A DNA stretch of 64,000 nt from Aerococcaceae bacterium zg-1292 (lineage in GTDB: Bacteria > Bacillota > Bacilli > Lactobacillales > Aerococcaceae). Both the position numbers and the translations under genes were made by a program. The DNA is taken from the NCBI GenBank assembly GCA_016126655.1, contig CP065955.1, positions 558,001-622,000 of the forward strand. Direction: 5' to 3'. Each line of letters opens with the position of its first letter. Within the stretch, counting starts at the first letter, position 1. Shown here in pieces: positions 19,010 through 29,140 of this stretch. The notes beneath the pieces were generated by a model that was given only the letters and a program-made list of their open reading frames with translations, was not told the origin of the DNA and made no database searches.

Positions 19010-19640
19010 TTCCGGTTCGCTCGGGCAGTCTTGACATCCACTTCAAAAGTCTCCTGCGTGCGATACTCGCACTACGGCGCCTTTCTCCAGTGGTTCAAGA
19101 CTGAACGCCCTCGCTCACACTATGTTTTATTCCGGTTCGCTCGGGTTGACTCGGCGTCCACTTCACAAAACGCTTGGAGTGCATAGGGCACTCCCACGCA
19201 TTTTGCTCCAGTGGTCCGAGTCAGGGCACCCTCGCTCACACTATGTTTTATTCCGGCTCGCTCGGGCAGTCTTGACATCCACTTCAAAAGCCTCCTGCGT
19301 GCGATACTCGCACTACGGCGCCTTTCTCCAGTGATTCAAGACTGAACGCCCTCGCTCACACGATGTTTTATTCCGGTTCGCTCGGGTTGACTCGGCGTCC
19401 ACTTCACAAAACGCTTGGAGTGCATAGGGCACTCCCACGCATTTTGCTCCAGTGGTCCGAGTCAGGGCACCCTCGCTCACACGATGTTTTATTCCGGTTC
19501 GCTCGGGCAGTCTTGACATCCACTTCAAAAGTCTCCTGCGTGCGATACTCGCACTACGGCGCCTTTCTCCAGTGGTTCAAGACTGAACGCCCTCGCTCAC
19601 ACTATGTTTTCCGGTGGGTCAAGGTAGAACGTCTTGCGTA
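19010..19640 (-). repeat. Alternating A-B-A-B-A array of palindromic elements
   Basis: Five units of 120-121 bases lie head to tail: A 19011-19130, B 19131-19251, A 19252-19371, B 19372-19492, A 19493-19612. A units have TCTTGA-type arms and an inner GTGCGA..TCGCAC stem; B units have TTGACTCGG/CCGAGTCA arms and an inner GAGTGC..GCACTC stem. A half-element (CCGGTGGGTCAAGGTAG) follows to about 19640. Copies of the same type are nearly identical. They read on the minus strand, opposite to the flanking genes. Confidence 0.88.
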
Positions 19641-19673
19641 CAACATAAGATAATACAATTGGAGGTAGTATTT

Positions 19674-20279
19674 ATGAATTTTGATATCACACAATTACAA
19701 TGGATTAATGAACCAACAACCTACACGATAGCGCCTGAGAAACTATCGATTACCACTGAACCGTACACGGACTTATGGCAACGCACGTATTATCATTTTC
19801 GTAATGACAATGCGCCGGTATTGCAGTTGCCGACAGATGAAGCATACTTTACATTTACAGTTAAAGTTGATTTTAATGGCAGTAAACAGCGCTTTGACCA
19901 AGCTGGAGTAGTTGTCTATTTAGACAGTGAGCATTGGCTAAAAGCATCAGTTGAATATGAAAATGATGCCTTTCAACATTTAGGCAGTGTGGTTACCAAT
20001 CATGGTTATTCCGACTGGGCGACGATGGAAATTCCTGCAACAGTAAAAGATATTTGGTTTCGATTAAGTCGCCGCCAAGATGATTTTAAGCTTGAATTTT
20101 CAACAGATGGTGTGCGTTTTGAACAAATGCGCATTGCTCACTTGTTTACAGTCAAAGAACAAATTTCGTTTGGTGTTTACGCATGTAGTCCGGAAGATTC
20201 TAGCTTTACAGCGCATTTTACTCAGATGAACATCGGTGAATGTTTATGGCAAGTTCATGATGGTCAGCAGCCAGATTAA
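19674..20279 (+). CDS. DUF1349 domain protein
   Basis: A 201-residue soluble protein with features of the DUF1349 family, a concanavalin-like beta-sandwich: LQWINEPTTY at the start, the TDLWQRTYYHF segment, and DQAGVVVYLDSEHWLKASVEYE in the middle. Its role is unknown; the family often lies near sugar-use genes, as here. ATG 19674 follows GGAGG at 19661. It has no signal peptide. It is separated from the ABC operon by the repeat array, so linkage to that operon is uncertain. Confidence 0.8.
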   Translation: MNFDITQLQWINEPTTYTIAPEKLSITTEPYTDLWQRTYYHFRNDNAPVLQLPTDEAYFTFTVKVDFNGSKQRFDQAGVVVYLDSEHWLKASVEYENDAFQHLGSVVTNHGYSDWATMEIPATVKDIWFRLSRRQDDFKLEFSTDGVRFEQMRIAHLFTVKEQISFGVYACSPEDSSFTAHFTQMNIGECLWQVHDGQQPD

Positions 20280-20493
20280 GTATTTGCGATAATAAAAGTA
20301 AAATATTTTCGTTAAACATGGTATAATAAGCAAGTGATGAGTGAGAGAGAGTTAATGTTTTAGACCATATAATACAAATATTTCGACAGAAATCTGTGCA
20401 GCAGTATCTGTCGTTGCTTTTAATGAATAAAAAGGAAAATTCTCACGTTTAGATATCACGTTATTGATTAATATTAGAATGGGAGATAGACAA

Positions 20494-21183
20494 TTGCGTG
20501 GAATAATTGATTTGCATAGTTTGAATTTTTGGTCGATAAATATTCGTATCATACTAGCAGTTTTAATCGGTGGAATCATTGGTGTTGAACGCTCCATGAA
20601 AAATCATACTGCTGGTTTTCGAACCCATATTTTAGTTTGTCTAGGTTCAACCTTAGTGATGATGACAAATGTTTATATTCATGAACACTATGGTGAAGCC
20701 GATCCATCACGGATGGCGGCACAAGTAATTAGCGGGATTGGTTTTTTAGGTGCGGGAACTATTCTAGTTACCAAGTATAATCAAGTTAAAGGGTTGACAA
20801 CGGCAGCGGGCTTATGGACAGCAGCTTGTGTTGGTTTAGCGATTGGTATTGGTTTTTACGAGGGTGCACTCGCAACAGCATTTTTTATTATTCTGATTAT
20901 GACACTGTTCCAACGGCTTAAAAAAACTATCGAAATGCGTGCACTGGGTGTCGATTGTTATATCGTGTTTAAAAATATGGATAGCTTTAAAGAGTTTCTT
21001 GTGTATTGTGCCCATCGTGGTTGGGTAGTCAATCATGTTGAAAGGGTAGAAACGAAGCCGCATCATGATGGTAATTTAGCCTATTCGATGACGGTGGATT
21101 TAAATGAAGTCCATGAGCACGAACATTTTGTGCAAGATGTAGCGATTGTTGATGGCATTATAGAAGTTGTGGAGTATTATTAA
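20494..21183 (+). CDS. MgtC/SapB family membrane protein
   Basis: A 229-residue protein with four to five membrane segments in the first 140 residues and a soluble C-terminal domain. The MgtC signature is present (GGIIGVERSMKNHTAGFRTH, ISGIGFLGAGTI, TTAAGLWTAACVGLAIG). In other bacteria MgtC proteins affect Mg2+ homeostasis or F-ATPase. I prefer the TTG at 20494, eight bases after GGGAGA; an in-frame ATG at 20479 would add five residues but overlaps that SD. The 214-base leader from 20280 has -10-like TATAAT at 20322 and 20368 but no convincing -35. Confidence 0.85.
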   Translation: MRGIIDLHSLNFWSINIRIILAVLIGGIIGVERSMKNHTAGFRTHILVCLGSTLVMMTNVYIHEHYGEADPSRMAAQVISGIGFLGAGTILVTKYNQVKGLTTAAGLWTAACVGLAIGIGFYEGALATAFFIILIMTLFQRLKKTIEMRALGVDCYIVFKNMDSFKEFLVYCAHRGWVVNHVERVETKPHHDGNLAYSMTVDLNEVHEHEHFVQDVAIVDGIIEVVEYY

Positions 21184-21209
21184 CCAAAGTAATGGTAGGT
21201 GAGATTATT

Positions 21210-22325
21210 TTGAAAAAATTAATCGTAATAGCAATGTTATTATGTGTGGGATTAACGAATGTTGCCCCAGTTTTTGCTATGGACACGGATATGACCACTC
21301 AGACCGAAACTATGACCTCAAGATTAGCGTCTTTGATATCAGGGTTAAAATCACTACAAGACGTACCTAGTTACCGCGTGCAAATGACAGTGATGAATCA
21401 ACGGAGTCATGAAAAAAATGCGATGGTGACTATGGATGTCAATCAAGAAACAGGCGATATACATATGATTTTTTCATTTTATAATCGAAAGAATAACCCA
21501 AAAGAACAGCGGTTTGAGCTGTATGCTTACCAAAATTTTTCTACAGTGTATACTTCAGCACTTGGTTGGTTGCAATCGATGTTGTACTTTAAAGCACCGT
21601 ATTTTACCCAAGATACTCATGCAATGATGGCTCCTTATCGGGATGCATTGATACCGATTGAACCAGAATCTATTGAAGGACAATCTTTGGTTCAAAATCT
21701 CAATGATTTGGCACTATTATTGCCGAATTTGACACGCTTAGCAACCGCTAATGAGCGTTTTGTCCATGAATTAGACAATATATATTTTATGAATCTACAC
21801 CGCATTCAGATACCAGAATATTTGTTTAAAGATGCGATTTACTTAGGTATGCGTTACAAAACGAATGTGCGACTCAACGAAGAACAAGCACAGCTGACAC
21901 AACGGTTAAGCTTTATGCCGATTGAAAATGGCTTGTCTTATACGATGACTTTGACTAACCAACTTTCTAAAACCTATTTAGGGATGATTGAAGGATTAGA
22001 TAATGAGCGTGAACTGCCTAATTTAGCACAGGAACAAGTTGTAAATACGGCGAGTGTTATTGATAAGTTAATTGATTTTAAACTGGTCTACAATGATAAC
22101 AATAAAATGTATAAATTGACCTTAAATGGTATCACAGAAAATATGGACTTAAATATTTTTAATGATAAAACCGCAGATTTTCGAACCTATGAATTTCAAG
22201 TAGATTATACCTTTAAACCCATGAAATGGCGGATGCCTGAACCGGATGAATTGAAGGTGTTATCGCTAGAGGAATTGTCGCTACTTATGAATCGACTAAT
22301 CAATCAGGAGGCAACAGAAGAATGA
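21210..22325 (+). CDS. Secreted protein of unknown function
   Basis: I do not recognise this family. The 371-residue protein starts KKLIVIAMLLCVGLTNVAPVFA, a classical signal peptide with cleavage after VFA, and has no lipobox at the cleavage site. The mature part opens with a segment (LISGLKSLQDVPSYRVQMT) and strand-rich repeats of the kind found in LolA/LppX-like lipid-binding folds, but that is only a suspicion. TTG 21210 after TAGGTGAG is preferred over ATG 21192, which has no SD. Its stop overlaps the MFS gene start (ATGA), so they are translationally coupled and may act together at the membrane. Confidence 0.7.
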   Translation: MKKLIVIAMLLCVGLTNVAPVFAMDTDMTTQTETMTSRLASLISGLKSLQDVPSYRVQMTVMNQRSHEKNAMVTMDVNQETGDIHMIFSFYNRKNNPKEQRFELYAYQNFSTVYTSALGWLQSMLYFKAPYFTQDTHAMMAPYRDALIPIEPESIEGQSLVQNLNDLALLLPNLTRLATANERFVHELDNIYFMNLHRIQIPEYLFKDAIYLGMRYKTNVRLNEEQAQLTQRLSFMPIENGLSYTMTLTNQLSKTYLGMIEGLDNERELPNLAQEQVVNTASVIDKLIDFKLVYNDNNKMYKLTLNGITENMDLNIFNDKTADFRTYEFQVDYTFKPMKWRMPEPDELKVLSLEELSLLMNRLINQEATEE

Positions 22326-23533
22326 GAGTAAGAACATATCGTGATACGGTAATAGCGTGTTGCTTTGCCTATGTGATACAGGCGATGGTGATTAATTATG
22401 TGCCGTTATTGTTTGTTCGATTTCAAAGCGAATACCAGATTGATTTATTAGCGTTGACAGGATTGGTGACGATTAACTTTTTAGTGCAATTATTAGCAGA
22501 TGCTTTATCGATACCGATTATTCGCTTGCTTGGATATCGCTGGACGGCTTTATTGGCGCATTTTTTAGCTGTATTAGGTTTTCTGGCAATGGCGTATTTA
22601 CCTCAAACGATGGCGCAACCGTATATTGCTTTGTTATTTGCAACTGTCTTGTATAGTGCAGGGGGCGGATTAATTGAGGTGGTCACTAATCCAATCGTTG
22701 AAGCGATTCCCAATGATAATAGTGAACGGATGATGAGTATTTTGCATTCATTTTATAGTTGGGGCTTTGTAGGTGTGACGATTTTAGCGGCATTGTATTT
22801 TTATGTGATTGGAATCGCACACTGGCGCTGGCTAACCTTATTGTGGTGCTTACTGCCATTGTATAATTTGATTCAATTTATCTTTGTCCCCTTACCGACA
22901 GTGATTGAAGAAGTGGAAGAGCCATTGCATTTTTACCAATTATTAACAAAAAGAACTTTTTGGATCTATGCGTTAATGATGTTTTCAGCAGGTGCCAGCG
23001 AAATGGCGTTGAGCCAATGGTTATCCTTGTTCATGGAAGAAACAGTCGGTTTTTCAAAAGCAGTGGGTGATTTAGCGGGTCCCTTATCCTTTGCGGTCAT
23101 GATGGGATTGGCGCGTACGTATTTTGGTTTTGGCAGTCACCGCTTATCCATTCGTTCCTTTATTAAAATATGTTTGGGTGCCTTGACGCTATCGATTATT
23201 TTGATGTCATGGAGTCCAACTCCATGGTTGAGTTTATTGGCGAGTGGATTATATGGTGGTGCAGTCGGTATTTTATGGCCAGGAACTTATGCATTAGCCA
23301 CTCAAGGGATGTCGCATAACGGACCGATGATGTTTGGTTTATTGGCATTGATTGGAGATTTAGGATGTACTATGGGACCGTATTTAATTGGGCGAGTGGC
23401 CAGTCACTTCGCTGGGAATTTTCGCATGGGTATTTTGACGAGTTTGTTATTTCCATTGATTTTTGCGTTGATGCTTGTTGCCACAAAGACGACAAATGAA
23501 CGCTCGGAATCGATGAAACATGAAGGCGCATAG
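22322..23533 (+). CDS. Major facilitator superfamily transporter
   Basis: A 403-residue protein with about twelve membrane segments. Half-domain features fit MFS: ITNFL-like TM2, GYRWTALLAH loop 2-3, and a central loop around PLPTVIEEVEE. A glycan or sugar substrate is possible (the LYSAGGGLIEVVTNPIVEAIP segment resembles FucP/sugar-type MFS carriers), but I cannot name it. It overlaps the preceding secreted-protein gene by four bases. Confidence 0.82.
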   Translation: MRVRTYRDTVIACCFAYVIQAMVINYVPLLFVRFQSEYQIDLLALTGLVTINFLVQLLADALSIPIIRLLGYRWTALLAHFLAVLGFLAMAYLPQTMAQPYIALLFATVLYSAGGGLIEVVTNPIVEAIPNDNSERMMSILHSFYSWGFVGVTILAALYFYVIGIAHWRWLTLLWCLLPLYNLIQFIFVPLPTVIEEVEEPLHFYQLLTKRTFWIYALMMFSAGASEMALSQWLSLFMEETVGFSKAVGDLAGPLSFAVMMGLARTYFGFGSHRLSIRSFIKICLGALTLSIILMSWSPTPWLSLLASGLYGGAVGILWPGTYALATQGMSHNGPMMFGLLALIGDLGCTMGPYLIGRVASHFAGNFRMGILTSLLFPLIFALMLVATKTTNERSESMKHEGA

Positions 23534-23550
23534 ATATTTTAAAAATTGGT

Positions 23551-23579
23551 TTGAAACTTTGTCGAATACTTGATATAAT
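23551..23579 (+). promoter_or_regulatory. Promoter of the pheST T-box transcript
   Basis: TTGAAA at 23551-23556 and TATAAT at 23574-23579 with a 17-base spacer, a near-consensus sigma-A promoter at the start of the leader. Confidence 0.85.
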
Positions 23580-23589
23580 GAGCCCATAA

Positions 23590-23833
23590 ACAATGATGAA
23601 AACAGTGACGTGTGCAACTACAGGGAGATTTAGCGAGACTGAAACTAAATCATATAAGTCGCATGAAACTTTCGCTTTCGGAGTTAATCTGTTAAGAAAT
23701 CACGATGATTTTGAAAAAGATTCCGCTAATCACGGTTAACGATAATGAGTGCAAATAGGTGGTTGCTACCCATTTATTTGAACGAGGGTGGTAACACGGT
23801 CACGCGTCCCTTTTGATAGGGGCGTGTTTTTTT
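23590..23833 (+). promoter_or_regulatory. T-box leader of pheST
   Basis: The T-box core is AGGGTGGTAACACGG at 23785-23799, a variant of the usual GGGTGGTACCGCG. The terminator CACGCGTCCC/AGGGGCGTG spans 23801-23826 and is followed by seven T. Position directly upstream of pheS argues for a tRNA-Phe sensor. A TTC codon is present at about 23671 in stem I, but I cannot fold the stem well enough to assign it as specifier. Confidence 0.8.
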
Positions 23834-23932
23834 GTATTCATATTGATTGAGGTGAAATTCACGTTATAAAAATGATTTGAGATAGTATGTATGAAAGTAT
23901 TTTTAATAGAACCAAATTTAGGAGGCGTAACC

Positions 23933-25000
23933 ATGTCAACAATTTTAAAAGAGACATTAGATAAAATCGATTTACTCGTTGTCGAAGCGATACAAGATTT
24001 AAAAGAAGTGCAATCGATTAAGCAATTAAATGATATACGTATCAAATATAGTGGTAAAAAAGGTGCCATTAATGAAATTGCTAAAGTAATGAAAGATTTA
24101 AACAATGATGAACGCAAGATACTAGGTCAAAAGATGAATGAGTTCAAGCAAGATATTGAAATGCGTTTAGACCATTGTTTACAAGAAATTGAACAACGTG
24201 AATTAGCACAACAATTAGCTGAAGAAACATTGGATGTAACTTTGCCAGGTCGGCGTAATCATTATGGCAGTCGTCATATTATCACGCAAACAATGGAAGA
24301 AATTGAAGATTTATTTATTGGGATGGGCTACCAAATTATTGAGGGGCCGGAAGTTGAATTAGATCACTACAATTTTGAGATGATGAACTTGCCTAAAGAC
24401 CATCCAGCACGTGATATGCAAGATACCTTTTATATTACAGAAGAAGTGTTAATGCGGACACATACTTCACCGGTTCAAGCGCGTACGATGGAACAGCATG
24501 ATTTTGAAAAAGATGGGCCATTAAAAATGATTAGTCCAGGGAAAGTATTCCGCCGTGATAGTGATGATGCGACACACTCCCATCAATTCCATCAAATTGA
24601 AGGTTTAGTGGTCGACAAAAATATTACGCTAGCTGATTTAAAAGGCACATTATTACAATTCGCACAAACATTATTCGGTGAGGAACGTGAGATTCGTTTA
24701 CGTCCGAGTTTCTTTCCGTTTACTGAGCCATCAGTCGAAGTGGATGTTTCTTGCTTCAAGTGTGGCGGTGAAGGCTGTTCAGTTTGTAAGAAAACAGGTT
24801 GGATTGAAATTCTAGGTGCAGGAATTGTTCATCCAAATGTATTAGAGATGGCAGGGATTGACTCGACGCAATATTCCGGCTTTGCATTTGGCTTGGGACC
24901 AGACCGTGTGGCGATGTTAAAATATAATGTCGATGATATTCGTCACTTCTACCAAAATGATTTACGCTTCTTAGAGCAGTTCAAAGGAGGGCAAAACTAA
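23933..25000 (+). CDS. pheS: Phenylalanyl-tRNA synthetase alpha subunit
   Basis: Catalytic subunit of the alpha2beta2 synthetase. The 355-residue protein has an N-terminal coiled coil (about 1-95), then class II motifs: motif 2 ([12 protein letters not shown] and [21 protein letters not shown]) and motif 3 ([17 protein letters not shown]). [18 protein letters not shown] segment gives a Zn-ribbon-like cysteine cluster seen in many PheS. ATG 23933 follows GGAGG; ATG 23891 upstream lacks an SD. The stop overlaps the pheT start by one base. Confidence 0.97.
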   Translation: MSTILKETLDKIDLLVVEAIQDLKEVQSIKQLNDIRIKYSGKKGAINEIAKVMKDLNNDERKILGQKMNEFKQDIEMRLDHCLQEIEQRELAQQLAEETLDVTLPGRRNHYGSRHIITQTMEEIEDLFIGMGYQIIEGPEVELDHYNFEMMNLPKDHPARDMQDTFYITEEVLMRTHTSPVQARTMEQHDFEKDGPLKMISPGKVFRRDSDDATHSHQFHQIEGLVVDKNITLADLKGTLLQFAQTLFGEEREIRLRPSFFPFTEPSVEVDVSCFKCGGEGCSVCKKTGWIEILGAGIVHPNVLEMAGIDSTQYSGFAFGLGPDRVAMLKYNVDDIRHFYQNDLRFLEQFKGGQN

Positions 25001-27420
25001 TGTATTTATCGAGAGAATGGTTATCAGAATTTGTGGATTTATCCAATGTTTCCGCAGTCGCATTAGCCGATAAAATGTCACGCAGCGGGATTGAAATCGA
25101 GGGTGTTGATAATGTCGGTGAAAATCTGACGAATTTAGTAGTCGGGGAAGTTGTCGAATGTGTTAATCATCCCAATAGCGACCATTTACATATAACGAAA
25201 GTAGATGTCGGTGACGGGGTATTACGACAAATCGTTTGCGGCGCACCGAATGTGCATACTGGTGCAAAAGTGATTGTGGCATTAGAAGGCGCTGTGCTAC
25301 CCGGAGATTTTAAAATTAAAAAAAGTAAATTACGTGGTGAAGTATCTGAAGGAATGTTGTGTGCGTTACAAGAGCTAGGTTTTAAAGCTAATGTCGTACC
25401 GAAACAATATGCAGATGGCTTATTCTTATTACCACAAGATGCTCCAGTGGGTGAGAGCGTGGTTACTTATTTACAACTCGATGACCCTATCTTAGAGCTA
25501 TCGATTACGCCTAACCGTGCGGATGCCTTGTCTATGCGTGGTGCTGCCTTTGAAGTCGGTGCCGTGATTAATCAACCTGTAACCTTAAATGCTACCATGG
25601 AGACATCATTTGCAACAAACACTCAATTACTAGATGCAGTGACCGTTGAAGTTCCTGAAGCAGCAAACGCACCGCGTTATCAATTACGTGTGATTAAAAA
25701 TGTAACAGTAGCTGAAAGTCCAATTTGGTTACAAATGCGCTTGATGAAAGCAGGTATCCGTCCGATTAATAATATTGTTGACGTGACAAACTACTGCTTA
25801 ATGCTTTTTGGTCAACCGATGCACGCCTTTGATTACGATACGTTAGCAAATCAATCAATTCGTGTAGAAACAGGGACAGCGGGGGAAGTATTTCAAACAT
25901 TAGATGGTATAAAACGTACCTTAGCCGCTACGGACTTAGTTATCAAATCTGGTGACACGCCGATTGCTTTAGCTGGTGTCATGGGTGGGGCAGCCACTGA
26001 AGTGTCTGATAAGACCAATACAGTCTTATTAGAAACTGCCGTGTTTGACCGTTTATCAGTGCGTAAAACTGCGAATAAATTTAATTTACGTTCGGAATCC
26101 AGCTTACGCTTTGAAAAAGGGATTAATCTTGCAACCATTGATGAGGCTGGAGAGTACGCTGCGCATTTAATCGCACAATTAGGTCACGGTGAAGTCGAAC
26201 CGAGTGTCAAAGAAGTGAACACGTTGACGGTTGATTCACCGACGATAACTCTTGATTATGATGTTATTGAGCGTCGTTTAGGTATTCAGGTAACGCCGGA
26301 AGAATTAAAAACTATTTTTAATCGTCTTGGGTTTTTGAGCGACATTGCAGAGGACCGTTTTTCAGTGACAATTCCGCCTCGTCGTTGGGATATTGCAATC
26401 GAAGCCGACGTATTGGAAGAGATTGCCCGTATTTATGGTTATGATAATATTCCAACAACTTTACCGACAGTGCCGAGCACGCCAGGTAAATTAAGTGACA
26501 AGCAACGTTTCGTTCGACAAACACGTCAAATTGCAGAAGGTTTAGGGTTAAATCAAACGATTAGTTATGTTTTAACGTCACCAGCAGCAGTTGAATGGAT
26601 AAGAAGTGAAGAGCCTGTCGTTTCATTAGCCCTACCGATGAGCGAAGAACGTTCCGTGTTGCGCCAAAGTTTATTCCCAGCATTAGTGGAAATCGCAAAA
26701 TACAATCATGCACGTCAAAATAGTCCCCTTGCCTTTTATGAAATGGGTAAAGTCTACTTTGGACAAGGTGAAAACCAGCAACCAAAAGAAGCAGAGCGTT
26801 TAGCATTTTTAGTGTCAGGAGTTAGTCAATCGACATCATGGTATCAATCGGCACAAACCTATGATTTCTTTAGTATGAAGGGGATTTTAGAAACATATTT
26901 TGAAGCGATTCGTGTATCCAACCATATTCAATATCAAGCGACACAACGTTTTGATGTGTTACACCCAGGTCGTGCGGCAGAAGTATTATTAGACGGACAA
27001 GTTATCGGCTTTTTTGGACAATTACATCCAGCATTTGCTAAAGAGCAAGATGTGCCAGAAGCAACTTATTATGCAGAGTTAGACTTTGACGCATTATTAG
27101 CTTACAATCGTCCGGCATTAGTGCAGTCATTGATTCCAAAATATCCGTCAACAACACGTGATTTGGCTTTATTAGTACCAATAACATTATCGCAACAAAC
27201 ATTGGTGAATATTATTAAAGCAAATGGCGGCGCGTACTTACGTTCAGTCGAATTATTTGACCGCTTTGTAGACTTAAAAATTGGTGAAGATAATCAATCG
27301 CTCGCTTACCGCTTAACCTTCCAAAATCCAGAAAAAACATTGACGGAAGAAGAAGTTGTCAATGCAATGAATCGTATTACAACAGCTCTATCAGAAGTCG
27401 ATGGCTTAGAAATTAGATAG
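25000..27420 (+). CDS. pheT: Phenylalanyl-tRNA synthetase beta subunit
   Basis: Large subunit of PheRS, 806 residues. Domains in order: EMAP/tRNA-binding domain (about 40-150, with HPNSDHLHITKVDVG), B3/B4 editing domain (about 205-400), B5 (about 405-475), the catalytic-like core and a C-terminal ferredoxin-fold anticodon-binding domain (from about 710, PKYPSTTRDLALLVP). It starts on the last base of pheS and completes the operon. Confidence 0.97.
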   Translation: MYLSREWLSEFVDLSNVSAVALADKMSRSGIEIEGVDNVGENLTNLVVGEVVECVNHPNSDHLHITKVDVGDGVLRQIVCGAPNVHTGAKVIVALEGAVLPGDFKIKKSKLRGEVSEGMLCALQELGFKANVVPKQYADGLFLLPQDAPVGESVVTYLQLDDPILELSITPNRADALSMRGAAFEVGAVINQPVTLNATMETSFATNTQLLDAVTVEVPEAANAPRYQLRVIKNVTVAESPIWLQMRLMKAGIRPINNIVDVTNYCLMLFGQPMHAFDYDTLANQSIRVETGTAGEVFQTLDGIKRTLAATDLVIKSGDTPIALAGVMGGAATEVSDKTNTVLLETAVFDRLSVRKTANKFNLRSESSLRFEKGINLATIDEAGEYAAHLIAQLGHGEVEPSVKEVNTLTVDSPTITLDYDVIERRLGIQVTPEELKTIFNRLGFLSDIAEDRFSVTIPPRRWDIAIEADVLEEIARIYGYDNIPTTLPTVPSTPGKLSDKQRFVRQTRQIAEGLGLNQTISYVLTSPAAVEWIRSEEPVVSLALPMSEERSVLRQSLFPALVEIAKYNHARQNSPLAFYEMGKVYFGQGENQQPKEAERLAFLVSGVSQSTSWYQSAQTYDFFSMKGILETYFEAIRVSNHIQYQATQRFDVLHPGRAAEVLLDGQVIGFFGQLHPAFAKEQDVPEATYYAELDFDALLAYNRPALVQSLIPKYPSTTRDLALLVPITLSQQTLVNIIKANGGAYLRSVELFDRFVDLKIGEDNQSLAYRLTFQNPEKTLTEEEVVNAMNRITTALSEVDGLEIR

Positions 27421-27539
27421 ACGGATTGTTAGTGTGGTAATAAGCATTATGAAGTAAAGTGCAGTAGCAGAAACTATAGAAATATGCCAATACTTCCATT
27501 GCTTTGTCACATTGATGTCAACCCAACCTAAGTGCACCT

Positions 27540-27578
27540 AAATAGAATCCATTGCTAAGTGAGCAATGGGTTCTATTT
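27540..27578 (+). terminator. Strong hairpin after pheT
   Basis: AAATAGAATCCATTGCT and AGCAATGGGTTCTATTT pair over 17 bases around a five-base loop. The T-rich end is inside the stem and the downstream tract is GCGTTGTTTAAA. It probably ends the pheST transcript. Confidence 0.7.
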
Positions 27579-27677
27579 GCGTTGTTTAAAATCATGCTAG
27601 TCAAATAAAATCTCCAAAATCAAGGCTAAAATTAGGCTGGGAAATTTACAACTTCCACTGAAAACGTTTTAAAAATA

Positions 27678-27686
27678 TGATATACT
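27678..27686 (+). promoter_or_regulatory. Extended -10 promoter of ilvA
   Basis: TGATATACT is an extended -10 (TGn plus TATACT at 27681-27686). No good -35 is visible, as is common with extended -10 sites. It lies about 50 bases before ilvA. Confidence 0.55.
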
Positions 27687-27735
27687 GATACTACAAATAG
27701 CTTTGTCTAAAGTTGCAAAAGGAGTAGTATTTACC

Positions 27736-28980
27736 ATGACCAATAAGATATTAGAAGCATTACCGTTTCACCGTTTTTCTGACGCACGTCATCAACTAAA
27801 AGATGTTCTCAATCCAACGAATTTAATTTATAGTGATTTCTTTTCTGAGTTGATAGATGCGGCAGTATATTTAAAACCGGAAAATTTACAACGAACGGGT
27901 TCGTATAAGGTCAGAGGCGCCTATTACAAAATTGCCAATTTGACGAAAGAACAGAAAAAAAAGGGATTAATTGCTGCGAGTGCAGGTAACCATGCCCAGG
28001 GCGTTGCCTTTGCGGCACGAGCATTAGGTGTAAAGGCAACGATTGTTATGCCGGAAAATACCCCATTGTTAAAAATTAACAAGACACGTAAGTTAGGTGC
28101 GCAAGTTGTATTAAGTGGTGAATTATTTGATGATGCAGCAGCAAAAGCGCATGAATTAGCTGAATTGCATGATTTAACTTATATTCCACCGTTTGACGAT
28201 TTGGATGTCATTGCCGGTCAAGGAACGATTGCCTTTGAATTGTTGGATGAATTACCAGATGTTGATGTTATCCTTGTACCCATTGGCGGTGGTGGTTTAG
28301 CCAGTGGTGTTGCTCGTTTAGCCAAATTACTAAAACCTTCGGTACAAGTGATTGGTGTCGAACCTTCGGGTGCAGCCTCAATGAAACTTTCCCTTGAAAA
28401 AGGCGCAGTCCAAAGTTTTCCAAATGTCCAAACCATTGCTGATGGCGTGGCGGTCAAGACACCAGGTAAGTTAACTTATGAGATTGTATCGACGTGTATT
28501 GACCAAATTATTACCGTAGAAGATGTTAATTTAATTGATTCTTTCTTAAGTATGGTCGAGCAGCACAAATTAGTTTGCGAAAATGCGGGACTCATTACAA
28601 TCGCAGCATTATTTAAACTAAAAGAACAGCTGAAAGGTAAAAATGTTATCAGTATTATTAGCGGCGGAAACATTGACGTATTGACGATTAATAGTCTCGT
28701 GCAACGTGGCTTATACATCCGTGACCGCGTCTTTACCTTTGTTGCCGATATCAGTGATAAACCAGGAGAGTTAGAGCATATTACGCGATTGATTGCGGAA
28801 GAAAAAGGGAATATTATTCGTTTTGAGCACGACCAGTTTTCAATTCTTGAACGCTTTAGTGAAGTGAGTGTCAGTATCACGGTCGAAACGTACGGTGCAG
28901 AGCATAAGGCACAGATTATTCAAGCGTTAAAAGATAAGGGATATCATATCTCATTGGTGGAGCGACATTATAAAGAATGA
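27736..28980 (+). CDS. ilvA: Threonine deaminase
   Basis: PLP enzyme converting threonine to 2-oxobutyrate and ammonia, the first step to isoleucine. The 414-residue protein has the PLP lysine Lys58 in GSYKVRGAYYKI, the ASAGNHAQGVAFAA motif, the glycine-rich phosphate loop PIGGGGLASG and one C-terminal ACT-like domain (about 335-414). That is the shorter B. subtilis-type layout. ATG 27736 has GGAG eleven bases upstream; an upstream ATG at 27703 has none. No other ilv genes are in the window. Confidence 0.93.
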   Translation: MTNKILEALPFHRFSDARHQLKDVLNPTNLIYSDFFSELIDAAVYLKPENLQRTGSYKVRGAYYKIANLTKEQKKKGLIAASAGNHAQGVAFAARALGVKATIVMPENTPLLKINKTRKLGAQVVLSGELFDDAAAKAHELAELHDLTYIPPFDDLDVIAGQGTIAFELLDELPDVDVILVPIGGGGLASGVARLAKLLKPSVQVIGVEPSGAASMKLSLEKGAVQSFPNVQTIADGVAVKTPGKLTYEIVSTCIDQIITVEDVNLIDSFLSMVEQHKLVCENAGLITIAALFKLKEQLKGKNVISIISGGNIDVLTINSLVQRGLYIRDRVFTFVADISDKPGELEHITRLIAEEKGNIIRFEHDQFSILERFSEVSVSITVETYGAEHKAQIIQALKDKGYHISLVERHYKE

Positions 28981-29083
28981 GATTGATAAGGTTTATCAAT
29001 TCAAGGATGGAAAATTAATACAAATCAGGTAGTATTATGATTAGGTTAATTTTTTCTCAACGTGGCACGATGGCATAATATAT

Positions 29084-29125
29084 AAGGAGAGGTAGATTCA
29101 CCATTCGATAAATCTATCTCTCCTT
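29084..29125. terminator. Bidirectional terminator between ilvA and metal ATPase
   Basis: AAGGAGAGGTAGATT pairs with AATCTATCTCTCCTT with one bulge. It lies between convergent genes. Confidence 0.8.
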
Positions 29126-29140
29126 GTTAATGTATGGTAT

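Noticed and set aside
18995-19653. Several 60-96 codon ORFs on both strands
   Set aside because: All are open frames within the 120-base element array; same-sequence peptides repeat because the units repeat.
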